Source of the DNA: Selenihalanaerobacter shriftii
Lineage (GTDB): Bacteria; Bacillota; Halanaerobiia; Halobacteroidales; Acetohalobiaceae
Direction: 5' to 3'
Length of the DNA stretch: 64,000 nt
Assembly (NCBI RefSeq): GCF_900167185.1
Contig: NZ_FUWM01000008.1
Coordinates: 62,001 to 126,000, forward strand
Shown: piece by piece, positions 25,491-35,366 of the stretch
Layout of the letters: every line of letters starts with the position of its first letter
Position numbering within the stretch: the stretch's first letter is position 1
Notes under the pieces: model-generated
The model's input: the letters and a program-made list of their open reading frames with translations, nothing else
Databases searched by the model: none
Told to the model about the DNA's origin: nothing
Program-made: the position numbers and the translations under genes

Positions 25491-26399
25491 TTATTCATCT
25501 TTTAATTCCTCTATTATAACACCTTCAGTAGCTGGTTTGGTAATCTTATAATTAGCTTCAATTCCATGACGAGCAAAAGTCTGAACCATAGTCTTTCCCA
25601 CACTTTCCTCCTGATTTAAAGTCAAAGCAATTATAGATGGGCCTGCTCCACTTAAAGCCACTGCTAAAGCACCAGCCTCTTTAGTATACTTAATAACAGA
25701 ATCCATTCCTGGTACTAAGTCTTGTCGGTAGGATTGATGTAATCTATCTTCAAAACAAGTAGCTAATAAGTCATAATCTTTACTCATCAATGAAGCTATT
25801 AACAAAGCTACACGACTACTATTAAAAACGGCATCTTCAAAAATAACTTGAGCCGGTAAAACTTCTCTTGCTTCAGTAGTTGATAATTTAAAGTCTGGAA
25901 TACCTACTACTGTACTTAATTTAGGAACATCTAATCTTTTATATATTATCTCCCCATCTTCAGTCATTACAGAAATAACTACTCCTCCTAACAAAGCAGG
26001 AGCTACATTATCCGGATGCCCTTCTATCTTAGTAGCAAAATTTAAAAGCTCATCTGTAGAAAAAGGTTCACCTGCTAAACAATTAGCTAAGACTAATCCA
26101 CCTACTATTACTGTAGCGCTACTTCCTAATCCTCGCGATAAAGGAATTTGATTAATTAGATTTATCTCTAAGCCTGCTGGAGAATAATCTGTTCGCGAAA
26201 AAAGATAATCCATAGCTTGATAAGCTAAATTATTTTCATCAGTAGGTAATTCATCAGCGCCTAAACCTTCTATCTCTATCTTTAAACCTTCTTCTCTTTC
26301 ACGTACTTCTATTATATTATAAAAATCTAATGCCATACCTAAAATATCAAACCCTGGCCCCAAATTAGCAGTAGTAGCTGGGACCTTTACTCTATACAT
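25491..26399 (-). CDS. thrB: Homoserine kinase
   Basis: About 302 residues of the GHMP kinase family. Motif 1 PATTANLGPGFD is at the N-terminus, the ATP loop PLSRGLGSSATVIVG near the middle, and motif 3 ALSGAGPSIIAL near residue 253. It phosphorylates homoserine for threonine synthesis. I prefer the ATG at 26399 (after AAGTGATCAGA, which matches the extended anti-Shine-Dalgarno) over the upstream GTG at 26408. It overlaps the end of lysC by 8 nt. Last gene of pheB-hom-lysC-thrB; threonine synthase is not here. Confidence 0.95.
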   Translation of the reverse strand: MYRVKVPATTANLGPGFDILGMALDFYNIIEVREREEGLKIEIEGLGADELPTDENNLAYQAMDYLFSRTDYSPAGLEINLINQIPLSRGLGSSATVIVGGLVLANCLAGEPFSTDELLNFATKIEGHPDNVAPALLGGVVISVMTEDGEIIYKRLDVPKLSTVVGIPDFKLSTTEAREVLPAQVIFEDAVFNSSRVALLIASLMSKDYDLLATCFEDRLHQSYRQDLVPGMDSVIKYTKEAGALAVALSGAGPSIIALTLNQEESVGKTMVQTFARHGIEANYKITKPATEGVIIEELKDE

Positions 26400-27633
26400 T
26401 CTGATCACTTACTCTTTGCTTTTCACCTAAATTAAACTTATCATGAATTACTTTTACTGCTTGTTGAGACTTAGCCTCATCCATTAAACAAGAGACTTTA
26501 ATCTCCGAAGTACTTATCATTTCAATATTAATATCAGCATCAGCTAATGCTTCAAACATTTTAGCTGCAACTCCAGGATTAGTAACCATTCCTGCACCTA
26601 CAATTGATACTTTAGCTACTTCAGCATCATAAATAATATCCTCTATAGTTAATTCTTTATTCAATTCATTTAAAATGACTTTAGCTTGACTTAAGTCTTC
26701 ATCATCAATAGTAAATGTAATATCATTTACCTCTCCTCGATGTACATTCTGAATAATCATATCTACATTGATGCTAGATTCTGCTAAAGTATTAAAAACC
26801 TTAGAAGCAATCCCCGGTCGGTCTGGAACTCCTATTAAAGAAATTTTAACTTCATTCGTATTACAAGCAACACCACTAACTACTTTGCCTTTTTCCAATT
26901 CTTCCACCTCCTTAACGTGTGTCCCTGATTCATAATTAAAACTTGATTTAACTGCTAATTTTATTTTATACTGTTTAGCAAACTCTACAGATCTCGGTTG
27001 TAAAACCTTAGCTCCTAAACTAGCCATTTCTAGCATTTCATCATAAGAAATTTCGGGTAGCTTTACTGCATCATCTAACATTCTTGGGTCAGCAGTATAA
27101 ATACCATTTACATCAGTATAAATCTCACAGATATCAGCATCAAGTTTAGCTGCCAAAGCTACCGCTGTAGTATCAGAGCCACCTCTTCCTAAAGTTGTAA
27201 TATCATCATTAATTGTAATCCCCTGAAAGCCAGCTACTACTACAATTTGATCTTTAGCCAATTCTTTTTCTAATCGGCTAGAATCTATCTCTAAAATTTT
27301 CGCCTTAGTATGTAGGTCATCAGTGATAATTCCTACTTGTGATCCAGTTAAGGAAATGACATCCTCTCCTAATTCATTAATTGCCATAGCCAGTAAAGCA
27401 ACTGATACTTGTTCTCCTGTAGAAATTAACATATCATACTCTCGTTTAGGTGGTTGATCTGTGATTTCATTTGATAAATTTATCAATTCATCAGTAGTAT
27501 CCCCAATCGCTGAAACAACAGCTATTACCTGATCTTCTTCTCGCTTTCTTTTTACTAGCCTTTCTGCTACCTTTTTAATTCTAGTTGTATCAGCAACAGA
27601 AGTACCTCCATACTTTTGTACAATTAAGCCCAT
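26392..27633 (-). CDS. lysC: Aspartate kinase
   Basis: About 413 residues from the ATG at 27633, which has AGGAGG 9 nt upstream; the frame extends further but unsupported. The N-terminal kinase domain has VQKYGGTSVADT and the catalytic segment TTLGRGGSDTTAVAL. Two C-terminal ACT domains (from about 262) are expected to bind lysine or threonine for feedback control. It makes aspartyl phosphate, the first step of the Lys/Thr/Met branch. It starts 18 nt after hom. Confidence 0.96.
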   Translation of the reverse strand: MGLIVQKYGGTSVADTTRIKKVAERLVKRKREEDQVIAVVSAIGDTTDELINLSNEITDQPPKREYDMLISTGEQVSVALLAMAINELGEDVISLTGSQVGIITDDLHTKAKILEIDSSRLEKELAKDQIVVVAGFQGITINDDITTLGRGGSDTTAVALAAKLDADICEIYTDVNGIYTADPRMLDDAVKLPEISYDEMLEMASLGAKVLQPRSVEFAKQYKIKLAVKSSFNYESGTHVKEVEELEKGKVVSGVACNTNEVKISLIGVPDRPGIASKVFNTLAESSINVDMIIQNVHRGEVNDITFTIDDEDLSQAKVILNELNKELTIEDIIYDAEVAKVSIVGAGMVTNPGVAAKMFEALADADINIEMISTSEIKVSCLMDEAKSQQAVKVIHDKFNLGEKQRVSDQNV

Positions 27634-27650
27634 ATCATCTTGCCTCCTAT

Positions 27651-28952
27651 TTAATAACATTCTTCCCCTTCTACTCTAATTAAACTACTAATTTCTTTAA
27701 CTTCTGCTAGATTATCAATCTCATTTAATGCTGTTTGTATATTCCCTTCATTCACTTGATGAGCAACTAAGATTAATGGTACTCCATTTTCAGTTTTGCT
27801 CTTTTGAATCATTGATTCAATACTTACACCATTATTACCTAAAATACCAGATACAGCTGCTAAAACTCCTGGCCTATCAATAACCTGTAATCGTAAGTAA
27901 TACTTAGAAACAACTTCATTTATAGATTTTAATTCTTTTTCTTCATAACAACTACACGCTATTCTTCCGTTGGCATCATTAATAATATTACGAGCAATAT
28001 CAATAACATCGGCCACTACAGCACTACCTGTTGGCATTGAGCCTGCCCCTCGACCATAATACATTAATTCCCCAACTGCATGTCCTTTAACAAATACTGC
28101 ATTAAAAGAATCATTTACAGCAGCCAACGGGTGATTATTTGGAATCATAGTTGGATGAACTCTAGCCTCTATCTTACCATCAACTTCTTTACCAATAGCC
28201 AATAGTTTAATTACATAATTTAATTCTTTAGCATACGTAATATCTTTCTGTGTTACTTTTGAAATTCCTTCTAAATAAATATCATTTATGTCTATTCTTG
28301 ATCCGAAAGCAATAGCTGATAAAATTGATAATTTATAAGCTGCATCATATCCATCTACATCAGCAGTAGGATCAGCCTCAGCATATCCTAAATCTTGAGC
28401 TTCAGCTAATGCATCAGCAAAATCAGCGCCTTCTTGAGTCATTTTAGTTAAAATATAATTAGTTGTTCCATTTACAATTCCCATTATCTCTTCAACCTTA
28501 TTAGCAGTTAATGATTCCTTTAAAGATCTAATAATTGGAATTCCTCCACCAACGCTTGCCTCAAAATATAAATCTACACCATTCTCTTCGGCTAAATCTA
28601 ATAAATCTGAACCATATTTGGCCATTACTTCTTTATTAGCTGTAACTACATGCTTCTTAGCTTTTAAAGCTCTAATCATAAAATCTTTAGCAGGATTAAC
28701 TCCCCCAATTAATTCTATAACAATATCAATCTCAGGATTTTCTAGTACTTCTTCTGGTTTATCAGTCATTATTTCAGCAGGAACTTCAATCTCTCTCTCT
28801 CTAGTTAAATCTTTATCTAATATTTTAGCCAACTCTAATTTCTTTTTCATTTTTTGATTAATATTTTTACTAGTCTCTAATAAAATTTTTGCTACTCCAC
28901 TACCAACAGTTCCTAACCCTAAAATTCCTAATTTAATTGTTCTCTTCTCCAT
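27651..28952 (-). CDS. hom: Homoserine dehydrogenase
   Basis: 433 residues. NAD(P)-binding GLGTVGSGVAKIL at the N-terminus, catalytic-domain motifs (EASVGGGIPIIRSL; GIVNGTTNYILTKM; DPTADVDGYDAAYKL), and a C-terminal ACT domain (about 353-430). It reduces aspartate semialdehyde to homoserine. It lies 24 nt after the ACT-domain gene and just before lysC. Confidence 0.97.
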   Translation of the reverse strand: MEKRTIKLGILGLGTVGSGVAKILLETSKNINQKMKKKLELAKILDKDLTREREIEVPAEIMTDKPEEVLENPEIDIVIELIGGVNPAKDFMIRALKAKKHVVTANKEVMAKYGSDLLDLAEENGVDLYFEASVGGGIPIIRSLKESLTANKVEEIMGIVNGTTNYILTKMTQEGADFADALAEAQDLGYAEADPTADVDGYDAAYKLSILSAIAFGSRIDINDIYLEGISKVTQKDITYAKELNYVIKLLAIGKEVDGKIEARVHPTMIPNNHPLAAVNDSFNAVFVKGHAVGELMYYGRGAGSMPTGSAVVADVIDIARNIINDANGRIACSCYEEKELKSINEVVSKYYLRLQVIDRPGVLAAVSGILGNNGVSIESMIQKSKTENGVPLILVAHQVNEGNIQTALNEIDNLAEVKEISSLIRVEGEECY

Positions 28953-28976
28953 ACTTAACTCCTCCTTAAAAAGTAA

Positions 28977-29432
28977 TTAATATTTAAAATTGCGAGCAAT
29001 TATCTTTACCTTTTGGATTCCAGGTAAATCTTTCATTTCTTCTACTAATTCATCTATATTTAATTCCATTTCGTGGGCTTCAAGAGTAATCGTGGCATTA
29101 GCAACTCCTTGTAGAGGAATCCCTTGATTAATAGTTAATACATTACCTTTAACTTCCGCTATTCTGTTAATTACTTTTGATAATACTCCTGTTTCATGCT
29201 TTAATAGAAAATATAACGTAATTACTTTCTTTTGTTTATCCTCTAAAAAAGGAAAAACATGATCTTTATACTTATAATAAGCACTTCGACTTAATTTTAC
29301 TCTTTCTACAGCTTCGTTAATCTTTTCTACTTCACCTGATTTCAATATTTTTTTTACTTCTATTGTTTTCATAATAGCTGTTGGAAGGATATCCTTATGT
29401 ACCACATAATAATCACTTTTATGTTTGGTCAT
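28977..29432 (-). CDS. pheB: ACT-domain protein, PheB/UPF0735 family
   Basis: 151 residues from the ATG at 29432, which has an almost perfect AGAAGGTGATC before it. The N-terminal half contains a predicted DNA-binding-like helical stretch (EKINEAVERVKLSRSAYYKYKD). The C-terminal ACT domain (HETGVLSKVINRIAEVKGN, then VLTINQGIP) probably binds an amino acid. The family often precedes hom in Firmicutes and is suspected to regulate the operon. First gene of the hom-lysC-thrB unit, with its own promoter. Confidence 0.9.
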   Translation of the reverse strand: MTKHKSDYYVVHKDILPTAIMKTIEVKKILKSGEVEKINEAVERVKLSRSAYYKYKDHVFPFLEDKQKKVITLYFLLKHETGVLSKVINRIAEVKGNVLTINQGIPLQGVANATITLEAHEMELNIDELVEEMKDLPGIQKVKIIARNFKY

Positions 29433-29485
29433 TTGATCACCTTCTTTGTCCACGTGTAGTGGATATTTGTTCATTGACATTACAC

Positions 29486-29514
29486 ATTATAACATGGTTA
29501 AAATTAGAAAGCAA
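29486..29514 (-). promoter_or_regulatory. Promoter of the pheB-hom-lysC-thrB operon
   Basis: -35 TTGCTT (29509-29514), 17-nt spacer, perfect -10 TATAAT (29486-29491). The leader of about 45 nt contains a small CCAC/GTGG hairpin before the ribosome site. No T-box is present. Confidence 0.65.
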
Positions 29515-29606
29515 CTAATATTAGTGATTATTAAATTAAATTAGGACCTCTATACTACTATTTAATAGATAAAACTAGCGCAAGCTTTTAAAGTTAATTA
29601 AATAAG

Positions 29607-29637
29607 AAAGCCTCTTCTTAGATAAGAAGAGGCTTTT
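29607..29637 (-). terminator. Terminator downstream of ilvE
   Basis: A perfect 14-bp stem (29607-29620 with 29623-29636) about 50 nt after the ilvE stop, with a modest T-rich flank. Confidence 0.7.
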
Positions 29638-29683
29638 AATCATATCTCGATAAGAGCTTATTATTTAATTATTATATACATCT

Positions 29684-30568
29684 TTACCCCTTATCATAGA
29701 TAGGATAACCTTCGCTATTAGCTTTCTCTCTAAATAGCTCGATTAAATCCCAAGTATAATCACCTGGAGTACCATCACCAATTTCTCTATCATCAATCTT
29801 AACTACTGGAATCACCTCAGCAGCTGTTCCTGTTAAGAAACATTCATCGGCTATATAAAGGTCATGGCGAGTAAATACTTCTTCTTTCACTTCTAAACCT
29901 AACTTAGGAGCTACTTCCATTACTACTTCTCGTTTCACTCCTTTTAAGGCGCCGACATAAGTCGGTGGAGTAATTAATTTACCATCTTTGATAATAAAGA
30001 TATTATCTCCTGTACACTCAGCTACATAACCTTCATTATTTAACATTACTGCTTCTAACACTCCAGCTCTATTAGCTTCTATTTTAGCTAAAATATTATT
30101 TAAATAATTTAATGACTTAATTCTAGGATTTAAAGCTTCTGGAATATTTCTTCTAGTTGGAACTGTAACTACTTCTAAACCTTGTTCATAAAATTCAGGA
30201 GGATAAAGTTCAATATCACTAGCAATAATTAAAACAGTAGGTTCAGGGCACTTTTGTGGATCTAAACCTAAATCCCCTACACCTCTAGAAATTACTAACC
30301 TAATATAAGCATCACTTAATTCGTTAGCTCTTAATGTCTTTATTACCGCTTCTTCCATCTCCTCTTTGGATAAAGGAATATCTAACATAATAGCTTTAGC
30401 TGACTCATAAAGTCTTTTAATATGTTCATCAAATCTAAAAACCCTACCATTATATGCTCTAATGCCTTCAAAAATTCCATCTCCATATAAATATCCATGA
30501 TCCCAAACTGATACTTTTGCATCTTCTTTTGCCACTAATTCTCCATTTAAATATACTTTTTGACTCAT
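29684..30568 (-). CDS. ilvE: Branched-chain amino acid aminotransferase (class IV)
   Basis: 294 residues, PLP-dependent fold type IV. The N-terminal VSVWDHGYLYGDGIFEGIR, the PLP-lysine segment PRIKSLNYLNN, and EVMLNNEGYVAECTGDNIF with the later TGTAAEVIPV are all present. It transaminates the keto acids of Leu, Ile and Val. D-amino acid aminotransferase is a close relative, but the start sequence and length favour IlvE. Monocistronic. Confidence 0.93.
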   Translation of the reverse strand: MSQKVYLNGELVAKEDAKVSVWDHGYLYGDGIFEGIRAYNGRVFRFDEHIKRLYESAKAIMLDIPLSKEEMEEAVIKTLRANELSDAYIRLVISRGVGDLGLDPQKCPEPTVLIIASDIELYPPEFYEQGLEVVTVPTRRNIPEALNPRIKSLNYLNNILAKIEANRAGVLEAVMLNNEGYVAECTGDNIFIIKDGKLITPPTYVGALKGVKREVVMEVAPKLGLEVKEEVFTRHDLYIADECFLTGTAAEVIPVVKIDDREIGDGTPGDYTWDLIELFREKANSEGYPIYDKG

Positions 30569-30620
30569 GATTTCTCCCCTTTCTACTCTACTACTTTAAT
30601 CCTTTAATTTTATATTATTA

Positions 30621-30654
30621 AAAAAGTAGAAAGAGCAAAATAAGCTCTTTCTAC
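30621..30654 (-). terminator. Intrinsic terminator of the HU gene
   Basis: Stem GTAGAAAGAGC (30626-30636) / GCTCTTTCTAC (30644-30654), followed on the minus strand by a T-run. Confidence 0.82.
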
Positions 30655-30714
30655 AGTAAATCAATATCTCTTCAAAAAAATTAAGTAATAAATCAAATTA
30701 TTAACTATTAAGTA

Positions 30715-31020
30715 TTACTTGTCGCCATTTACTGCATCTTTTAAACCTTTTCCTGACTTAAAAGCAGGAACTTTACGAGCTGGAATTTGAAGTTCTTCAC
30801 CAGTCTGAGGATTACGACCAGTTCTAGCACTTCTATCTCTTACCTCAAAACTTCCAAAACCAATAAGTTGAACCTTGTCCCTTTCGTCTGCATCTTTAGT
30901 AGCTTCTGACTTAAGAGTGTCAGTAATCACTTCAAGAAATGCATCAACAGCTTGTTTGGAATCTTTTTTTGTCAATCCTGTCTTTTCTGCAATGTTATCA
31001 ACTAGTTCAGTCTTTGTCAA
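30715..31020 (-). CDS. hup: HU-family DNA-binding protein
   Basis: About 101 residues starting at a TTG (31020). The GTG nine nt upstream lies inside the Shine-Dalgarno GGGAGGTGATT and is not the start. [20 protein letters not shown] and the signature [20 protein letters not shown] are classic HU. Compared with the usual 90 residues there is an insertion (TKDADERDK) before the DNA-binding arm. It is a dimeric nucleoid protein. In Bacilli hbs neighbours spoIVA, as it does here. Confidence 0.95.
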   Translation of the reverse strand: MTKTELVDNIAEKTGLTKKDSKQAVDAFLEVITDTLKSEATKDADERDKVQLIGFGSFEVRDRSARTGRNPQTGEELQIPARKVPAFKSGKGLKDAVNGDK

Positions 31021-31039
31021 GTCAATCACCTCCCTTAAT

Positions 31040-31069
31040 AGTATAACACTTTAATATTCATTATATCAA
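31040..31069 (-). promoter_or_regulatory. Promoter of the HU gene
   Basis: -35 TTGATA (31064-31069), 18-nt spacer, -10 TATACT (31040-31045), with a very short leader. Confidence 0.7.
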
Positions 31070-31129
31070 CAATTTAATTCGTGATTTTTATAATTTTCTC
31101 CTTTTTTTTATCAAAAAAACTTTAAAATT

Positions 31130-31155
31130 AAAAAAACCGACTTTAAAAGCCGGTT
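31130..31155 (-). terminator. Terminator of spoIVA
   Basis: Stem AACCG/CGGTT with additional inner pairs (31135-31155), T-run on the minus-strand side, after the spoIVA stop. Confidence 0.7.
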
Positions 31156-31199
31156 ATAAAAATTAAAATTAATCTTTTATTTATATTATAAACATATTC

Positions 31200-32678
31200 T
31201 TATAAAATAATACAGATTAATCCTCCACTACCTTCATTCACAATCTTTTGAAGAGTATCTTGTAACTTATGCTGAGCATTCTCAGGCATTCTATATAACT
31301 TATTTGTAATTCCATCTTTAACTAAATCATGTAAGGAACGACCAAGAAAATCAGTCTCCCAAATTGCATCTGGATTATCATCAAACTCTTCTTGTAAGAA
31401 ATCAATTAACTCTTCACACTGTTTCTCAGTACCTACTACTGGTGAAACTTCAGTATTAATATCAGCTCTAATCATATGAATTGAAGGCGCTGATGCTGTT
31501 AACTTAACACCAAATCCACCACCACGTTTAATCAATTCAGGTTCATCAAAGACTAAATCTTCTATCTCTGGCTTAACAATACCATAACCTTTCTCTTCTA
31601 CTTCAGTCAAAGCTTCAGCTACTCGGTCATATTCTTTTTTAGCAGTACTGAGTTCTTGAATTAAATTAAATAATTCGTGTTCTCCTTCAATTTCCAAGCC
31701 AGTCACTTCTTCAATAATATCGTAGAAAAGATTATCCTGCATACCTATAGATATATTCGTGGTACCAGTACCTAAATCCATCTCCTCTAAGAAAACCTCT
31801 TTAGTATATTGATAATCAGCTAAATTATTTAAACCTACTTCAATATCTCTTAATCTTATTACATCGTCTAAAGAAGTATTAATACTATCAGTTACTTCCT
31901 GACTAAGCCAATGGTCAGAATCCAACTCATCAATCCATAATGGCAATTGAATATTGATCTCACGAAGTGGAAATTCATATAAAATCTCTTGTAATAAATG
32001 AGTTATATTATTTTCAGATAAATTATCACAATCAATAGGTATTACTGGCTTATTATACTTTTCCTCTAATTCTTCTTTCAATTCTTGAGCTGCTTGACCG
32101 TGAGGATGAGTAGAATTCAAAGCTATTATATACGGTTTTCCTAAATTCTCTAATTCGGAAATAACCCTCTCTTCGGCAGCAATGTAACTTTGTCGCGGTA
32201 ATTCTGTAATGGAACCATCAGTAGTCACAACCAGTCCAATTGTGGAATGATCCTCTATAACCTTCTTAGTGCCCATTTCAGCAGCTTCCTGGAAAGGAAT
32301 TGCTTCCTCATACCAAGGTGTAATCACCATTCGTGGACCATCTTCTTCTTCATAACCTAAAGCTCCATCAACCTTATAACCTACACAATCTACTAATCGT
32401 ACTCTAAAATTTAGTTTTTCATCTAATTCAATTTCTGTCCCCTCATTAGGTACAAACTTAGGTTCAGTAGTCATAATAGTTCTACCGCCACCACTTTGAG
32501 GCAATTCATCTTGAGTTCGTTCTTTATCATATTCATCTTTAATATTAGGCAATACCAACAGATCCATGAATTTTTTAATAAATGTCGATTTTCCAGTTCT
32601 AACTGGGCCTACAACACCGATATAGATGTCTCCACCAGTTCGATCAGAAATATCTTGGTAAATATTATACTCCTCCAT
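31200..32678 (-). CDS. spoIVA: Stage IV sporulation protein A (spore coat ATPase)
   Basis: 492 residues, matching the family. The Walker A motif GPVRTGKSTFIKKFM is at residues 24-38, followed by the conserved DCVGYKVDGALGYEE and GTTDGSITELPRQSY-like regions, and the C-terminal end GGLICIIL. SpoIVA polymerises with ATP on the forespore surface to form the coat basement layer, so this organism should sporulate. It lies between gpsA/PAS kinase and HU, the same order as in Bacillus. Start ATG after AAGGAGGGG. Confidence 0.97.
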   Translation of the reverse strand: MEEYNIYQDISDRTGGDIYIGVVGPVRTGKSTFIKKFMDLLVLPNIKDEYDKERTQDELPQSGGGRTIMTTEPKFVPNEGTEIELDEKLNFRVRLVDCVGYKVDGALGYEEEDGPRMVITPWYEEAIPFQEAAEMGTKKVIEDHSTIGLVVTTDGSITELPRQSYIAAEERVISELENLGKPYIIALNSTHPHGQAAQELKEELEEKYNKPVIPIDCDNLSENNITHLLQEILYEFPLREINIQLPLWIDELDSDHWLSQEVTDSINTSLDDVIRLRDIEVGLNNLADYQYTKEVFLEEMDLGTGTTNISIGMQDNLFYDIIEEVTGLEIEGEHELFNLIQELSTAKKEYDRVAEALTEVEEKGYGIVKPEIEDLVFDEPELIKRGGGFGVKLTASAPSIHMIRADINTEVSPVVGTEKQCEELIDFLQEEFDDNPDAIWETDFLGRSLHDLVKDGITNKLYRMPENAQHKLQDTLQKIVNEGSGGLICIIL

Positions 32679-32831
32679 CCTTTCATTCCCCTCCTTGTAA
32701 TTGGTAATAACTTAAAAAACAAAGATATATATTAATCATTAAATTTTAGACTTATATCATTATATATATATGAGCCTAATTCTAAATTATTCTTTTTTAT
32801 TTAAAATTTTAGAATTAAAATTGAATAAAAA

Positions 32832-32870
32832 TAAAAAAGCTAATCTCTTTAGTTGTAAAGAGATTAGCTT
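32832..32870 (-). terminator. Intrinsic terminator of the PAS kinase gene
   Basis: A perfect 15-bp stem (32837-32851 with 32856-32870), then T-rich on the minus strand. Confidence 0.85.
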
Positions 32871-32899
32871 ATCTTAATTAATATATTCATTATCAAAGC

Positions 32900-34111
32900 T
32901 TAAGAATAGATATCCGAAAATTCTATCTCTACTTTATTAGTAAGATCCTGCATTTCAGGCTGTAAAGTTCCCTCCTTTAATTGTAAGTCATCTTGCTCTG
33001 ATAATCTTTTAGTAGGAAGCTCCACAATAAACTCACTACCTTCTTCGTATTCACTTTCTACTTTAATCTGGCCATCATGCATTTCTACTAATAATTTAAC
33101 AATAGATAAACCAATTCCAGTACCATCTGCATTTCTTTTCACTGATTTATCAACTTGTCCAAATTGTTCAAATATTAACTCTTGTTTATCTTCTGGAATT
33201 CCAATTCCTGTATCCTTAACTGTAATTAATATCTTATCATTCCGTTCATATATATTAACTATTATTTGATCTCCTTTATCAGTAAACTTAACTGCATTAG
33301 AAAGTAAGTTTAGCATAACTCTTTCAATGCTAAATATATCACAAGCAATGACTTTTTCTTGAATATTAGTATTAAATTGCAAGAGACGCTTCTTATCCAA
33401 TATGTATTCTTTGGCAGACATAGTTACTTCCTCAACAAATTTAACGATATCATGATTTTTCAAATTCAAACTAAAAGAATTAGATTCCATTTTTGTAAGA
33501 TCTACTAAATTATTAACCAATCTTAAAAGTCTCTGTCCATTCTGATTTATAGTATCTACATATCCTTTAAGCTGTTCATCTTCTAATTTTAAATCTAATA
33601 ACTGTAACGCTGAGAAAATCAAGTTCAATGGAGTTTTAAAATCATGAGATAAATTAGCAAAAAATTCAGTCTTTAATTCGCTAAATTCAAGTTTTTCTTT
33701 TAACAATTTTCCTTTAGTAATATCTAAAGCAATTTCAACAATACCCACTATCTTCTTGTGATTATCTTTGATTGGATACGCTCGTACTAAATATACCTTC
33801 CCATTAGGTGTAATAATCTCCCCTTCTTCTATCTTTCCTGACTTTCTAGCTTTTATTACTGCACATCCCTCACAATTATGTTTGCAATCAAAGAAAAGTT
33901 CATAACAATATTTATCACCAAAATCTTCTGGTGATATACCAAACTCATCCATGGCTACTTGATTAGCCCAAAGCACTTTACTGTTAGCTGTATGGCATAC
34001 TACAATATCATGTAAATTATTTAAAATATTAATGAAATTATCACCAGCATCTACTCCATAGTTTTCGTACTTTTCTTTAATCACTTTTTTAATTTCTTCT
34101 TTTGAACCCAA
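32900..34111 (-). CDS. PAS-domain sensor histidine kinase
   Basis: 403 residues, soluble, no membrane helix. The PAS domain (about 25-135) carries a cysteine cluster, Cys69, 76, 80, 83 (CYELFFDCKHNCEGC), that may bind metal or sense redox. HisKA has His156 (SHDFKTPLN, with DF replacing the usual EL/ER). HATPase follows with N box LLSNAVKFTDKG, G1 KDTGIGIPED and G2 DGTGIGLSIVK. No response regulator is adjacent. Position between gpsA and spoIVA suggests a possible sporulation phosphorelay kinase; inference. It appears to start with TTG after AGGGGGGA. Confidence 0.9.
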   Translation of the reverse strand: MGSKEEIKKVIKEKYENYGVDAGDNFINILNNLHDIVVCHTANSKVLWANQVAMDEFGISPEDFGDKYCYELFFDCKHNCEGCAVIKARKSGKIEEGEIITPNGKVYLVRAYPIKDNHKKIVGIVEIALDITKGKLLKEKLEFSELKTEFFANLSHDFKTPLNLIFSALQLLDLKLEDEQLKGYVDTINQNGQRLLRLVNNLVDLTKMESNSFSLNLKNHDIVKFVEEVTMSAKEYILDKKRLLQFNTNIQEKVIACDIFSIERVMLNLLSNAVKFTDKGDQIIVNIYERNDKILITVKDTGIGIPEDKQELIFEQFGQVDKSVKRNADGTGIGLSIVKLLVEMHDGQIKVESEYEEGSEFIVELPTKRLSEQDDLQLKEGTLQPEMQDLTNKVEIEFSDIYS

Positions 34112-34231
34112 TTAATTATCCCCCCTTTTTCTAATCATAACGATTAAATATTTTTATTAACCCCCTTATACAAAAAACACCTATGTTTATTATATTTGAA
34201 TATCTACCGACAAATTCCTTCCTTAATAGCA

Positions 34232-34267
34232 AAAAAATAACAGAATAGATATATCCTGTTATTTTTT
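34232..34267 (-). terminator. Terminator between gpsA and the PAS kinase gene
   Basis: AAAAAATAACAG/CTGTTATTTTTT stem (34232-34243 with 34256-34267), 12-nt loop. It terminates the der-plsY-gpsA transcript. Confidence 0.75.
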
Positions 34268-34310
34268 AGAGTTAACTTTATCAAATTGTTATTATTCTAT
34301 ATTTAAAATT

Positions 34311-35342
34311 TTACCAATTTTCTTTATTTTTAACTACTTCCTCTATTTCATGTTTTTTTCCTCTAACCATTAATTCATTAACACCTTGTTGTGGATGCTT
34401 ACCTTCAAATAACACTTCATATGCTTTAGTAATAATTGGCACCTCAACGCCGATCTCTTTAGCCAATAAATAAGCCGCTTTCGTAGTTCTAACCCCTTCT
34501 GCTACCATCTTCATTTCACTTAAAGCCTCATCTAAGCTTCTTCCATTACCTATTTTAACTCCTAAACGGCGATTTCTACTATGTTGACTAGCACAAGTAA
34601 CAACTAAATCACCTGTCCCTGATAATCCAGCAAAAGTCATTGGATCAGCACCAACAGCTACGCCTAAACGTTTAATTTCAGTTAAACCTCTTGTAATTAA
34701 AGCCGCTTTAGTATTATCACCATAACCTAATCCATCGGATATTCCAGCAGATATTGCAATAATATTCTTTAAGGCCCCACCTAATTCTACTCCTACTATA
34801 TCAGGATTAGTATAGACCCTAAAAACATCAGACATAAAGATATCTTGAATATTTTCAGCTAATCGACGTGATTTGCTAGCAACTACTGTAGTAGTAGGAA
34901 TTCCTTTACTAACTTCTTCAGCATGACTAGGACCTGATATGACAGCTATATTCTCATGTAATGCTGGTCTTAATTCATCTTTTAAAACCTCTGACATTCT
35001 ATAATACGTTTCTTCTTCAATCCCTTTAGTAGCACTAACAATAATTGTATCATCTAATAATAATCCAGATAATTCTTGAGCTACATTGCGAATTGCATGA
35101 GAAGGAACTACTACTATTACTACACTAGCATCTTTAACTGCCTCTTTAATATCAGTAGTAGCAGTAATGTTTTCTGGAAACTCTACTCCTGGTAAGTAAT
35201 CAATATTCGTCTTTTCTTCATTAATTTCTGTAACTTGTTCAAAAGATATATCACGTAAAGAGATACGATAACCATTATTTGCTAATAAAATAGCAATTGA
35301 ACTTCCCCAGCTACCGCCTCCTATAACTGCTATCTTTTCCAT
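34311..35342 (-). CDS. gpsA: NAD(P)-dependent glycerol-3-phosphate dehydrogenase
   Basis: 343 residues. The N-terminal GGGSWGSSIAILLANNG binds NAD(P)H, and the signature GVELGGALKNIIAISAGI contains the catalytic lysine. It makes sn-glycerol 3-phosphate for phospholipids. It follows plsY by 24 nt, so precursor supply and first acylation are co-expressed. Confidence 0.97.
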   Translation of the reverse strand: MEKIAVIGGGSWGSSIAILLANNGYRISLRDISFEQVTEINEEKTNIDYLPGVEFPENITATTDIKEAVKDASVVIVVVPSHAIRNVAQELSGLLLDDTIIVSATKGIEEETYYRMSEVLKDELRPALHENIAVISGPSHAEEVSKGIPTTTVVASKSRRLAENIQDIFMSDVFRVYTNPDIVGVELGGALKNIIAISAGISDGLGYGDNTKAALITRGLTEIKRLGVAVGADPMTFAGLSGTGDLVVTCASQHSRNRRLGVKIGNGRSLDEALSEMKMVAEGVRTTKAAYLLAKEIGVEVPIITKAYEVLFEGKHPQQGVNELMVRGKKHEIEEVVKNKENW

Positions 35343-35366
35343 ATTCTCTTTCCTCCTCTAAAATAA

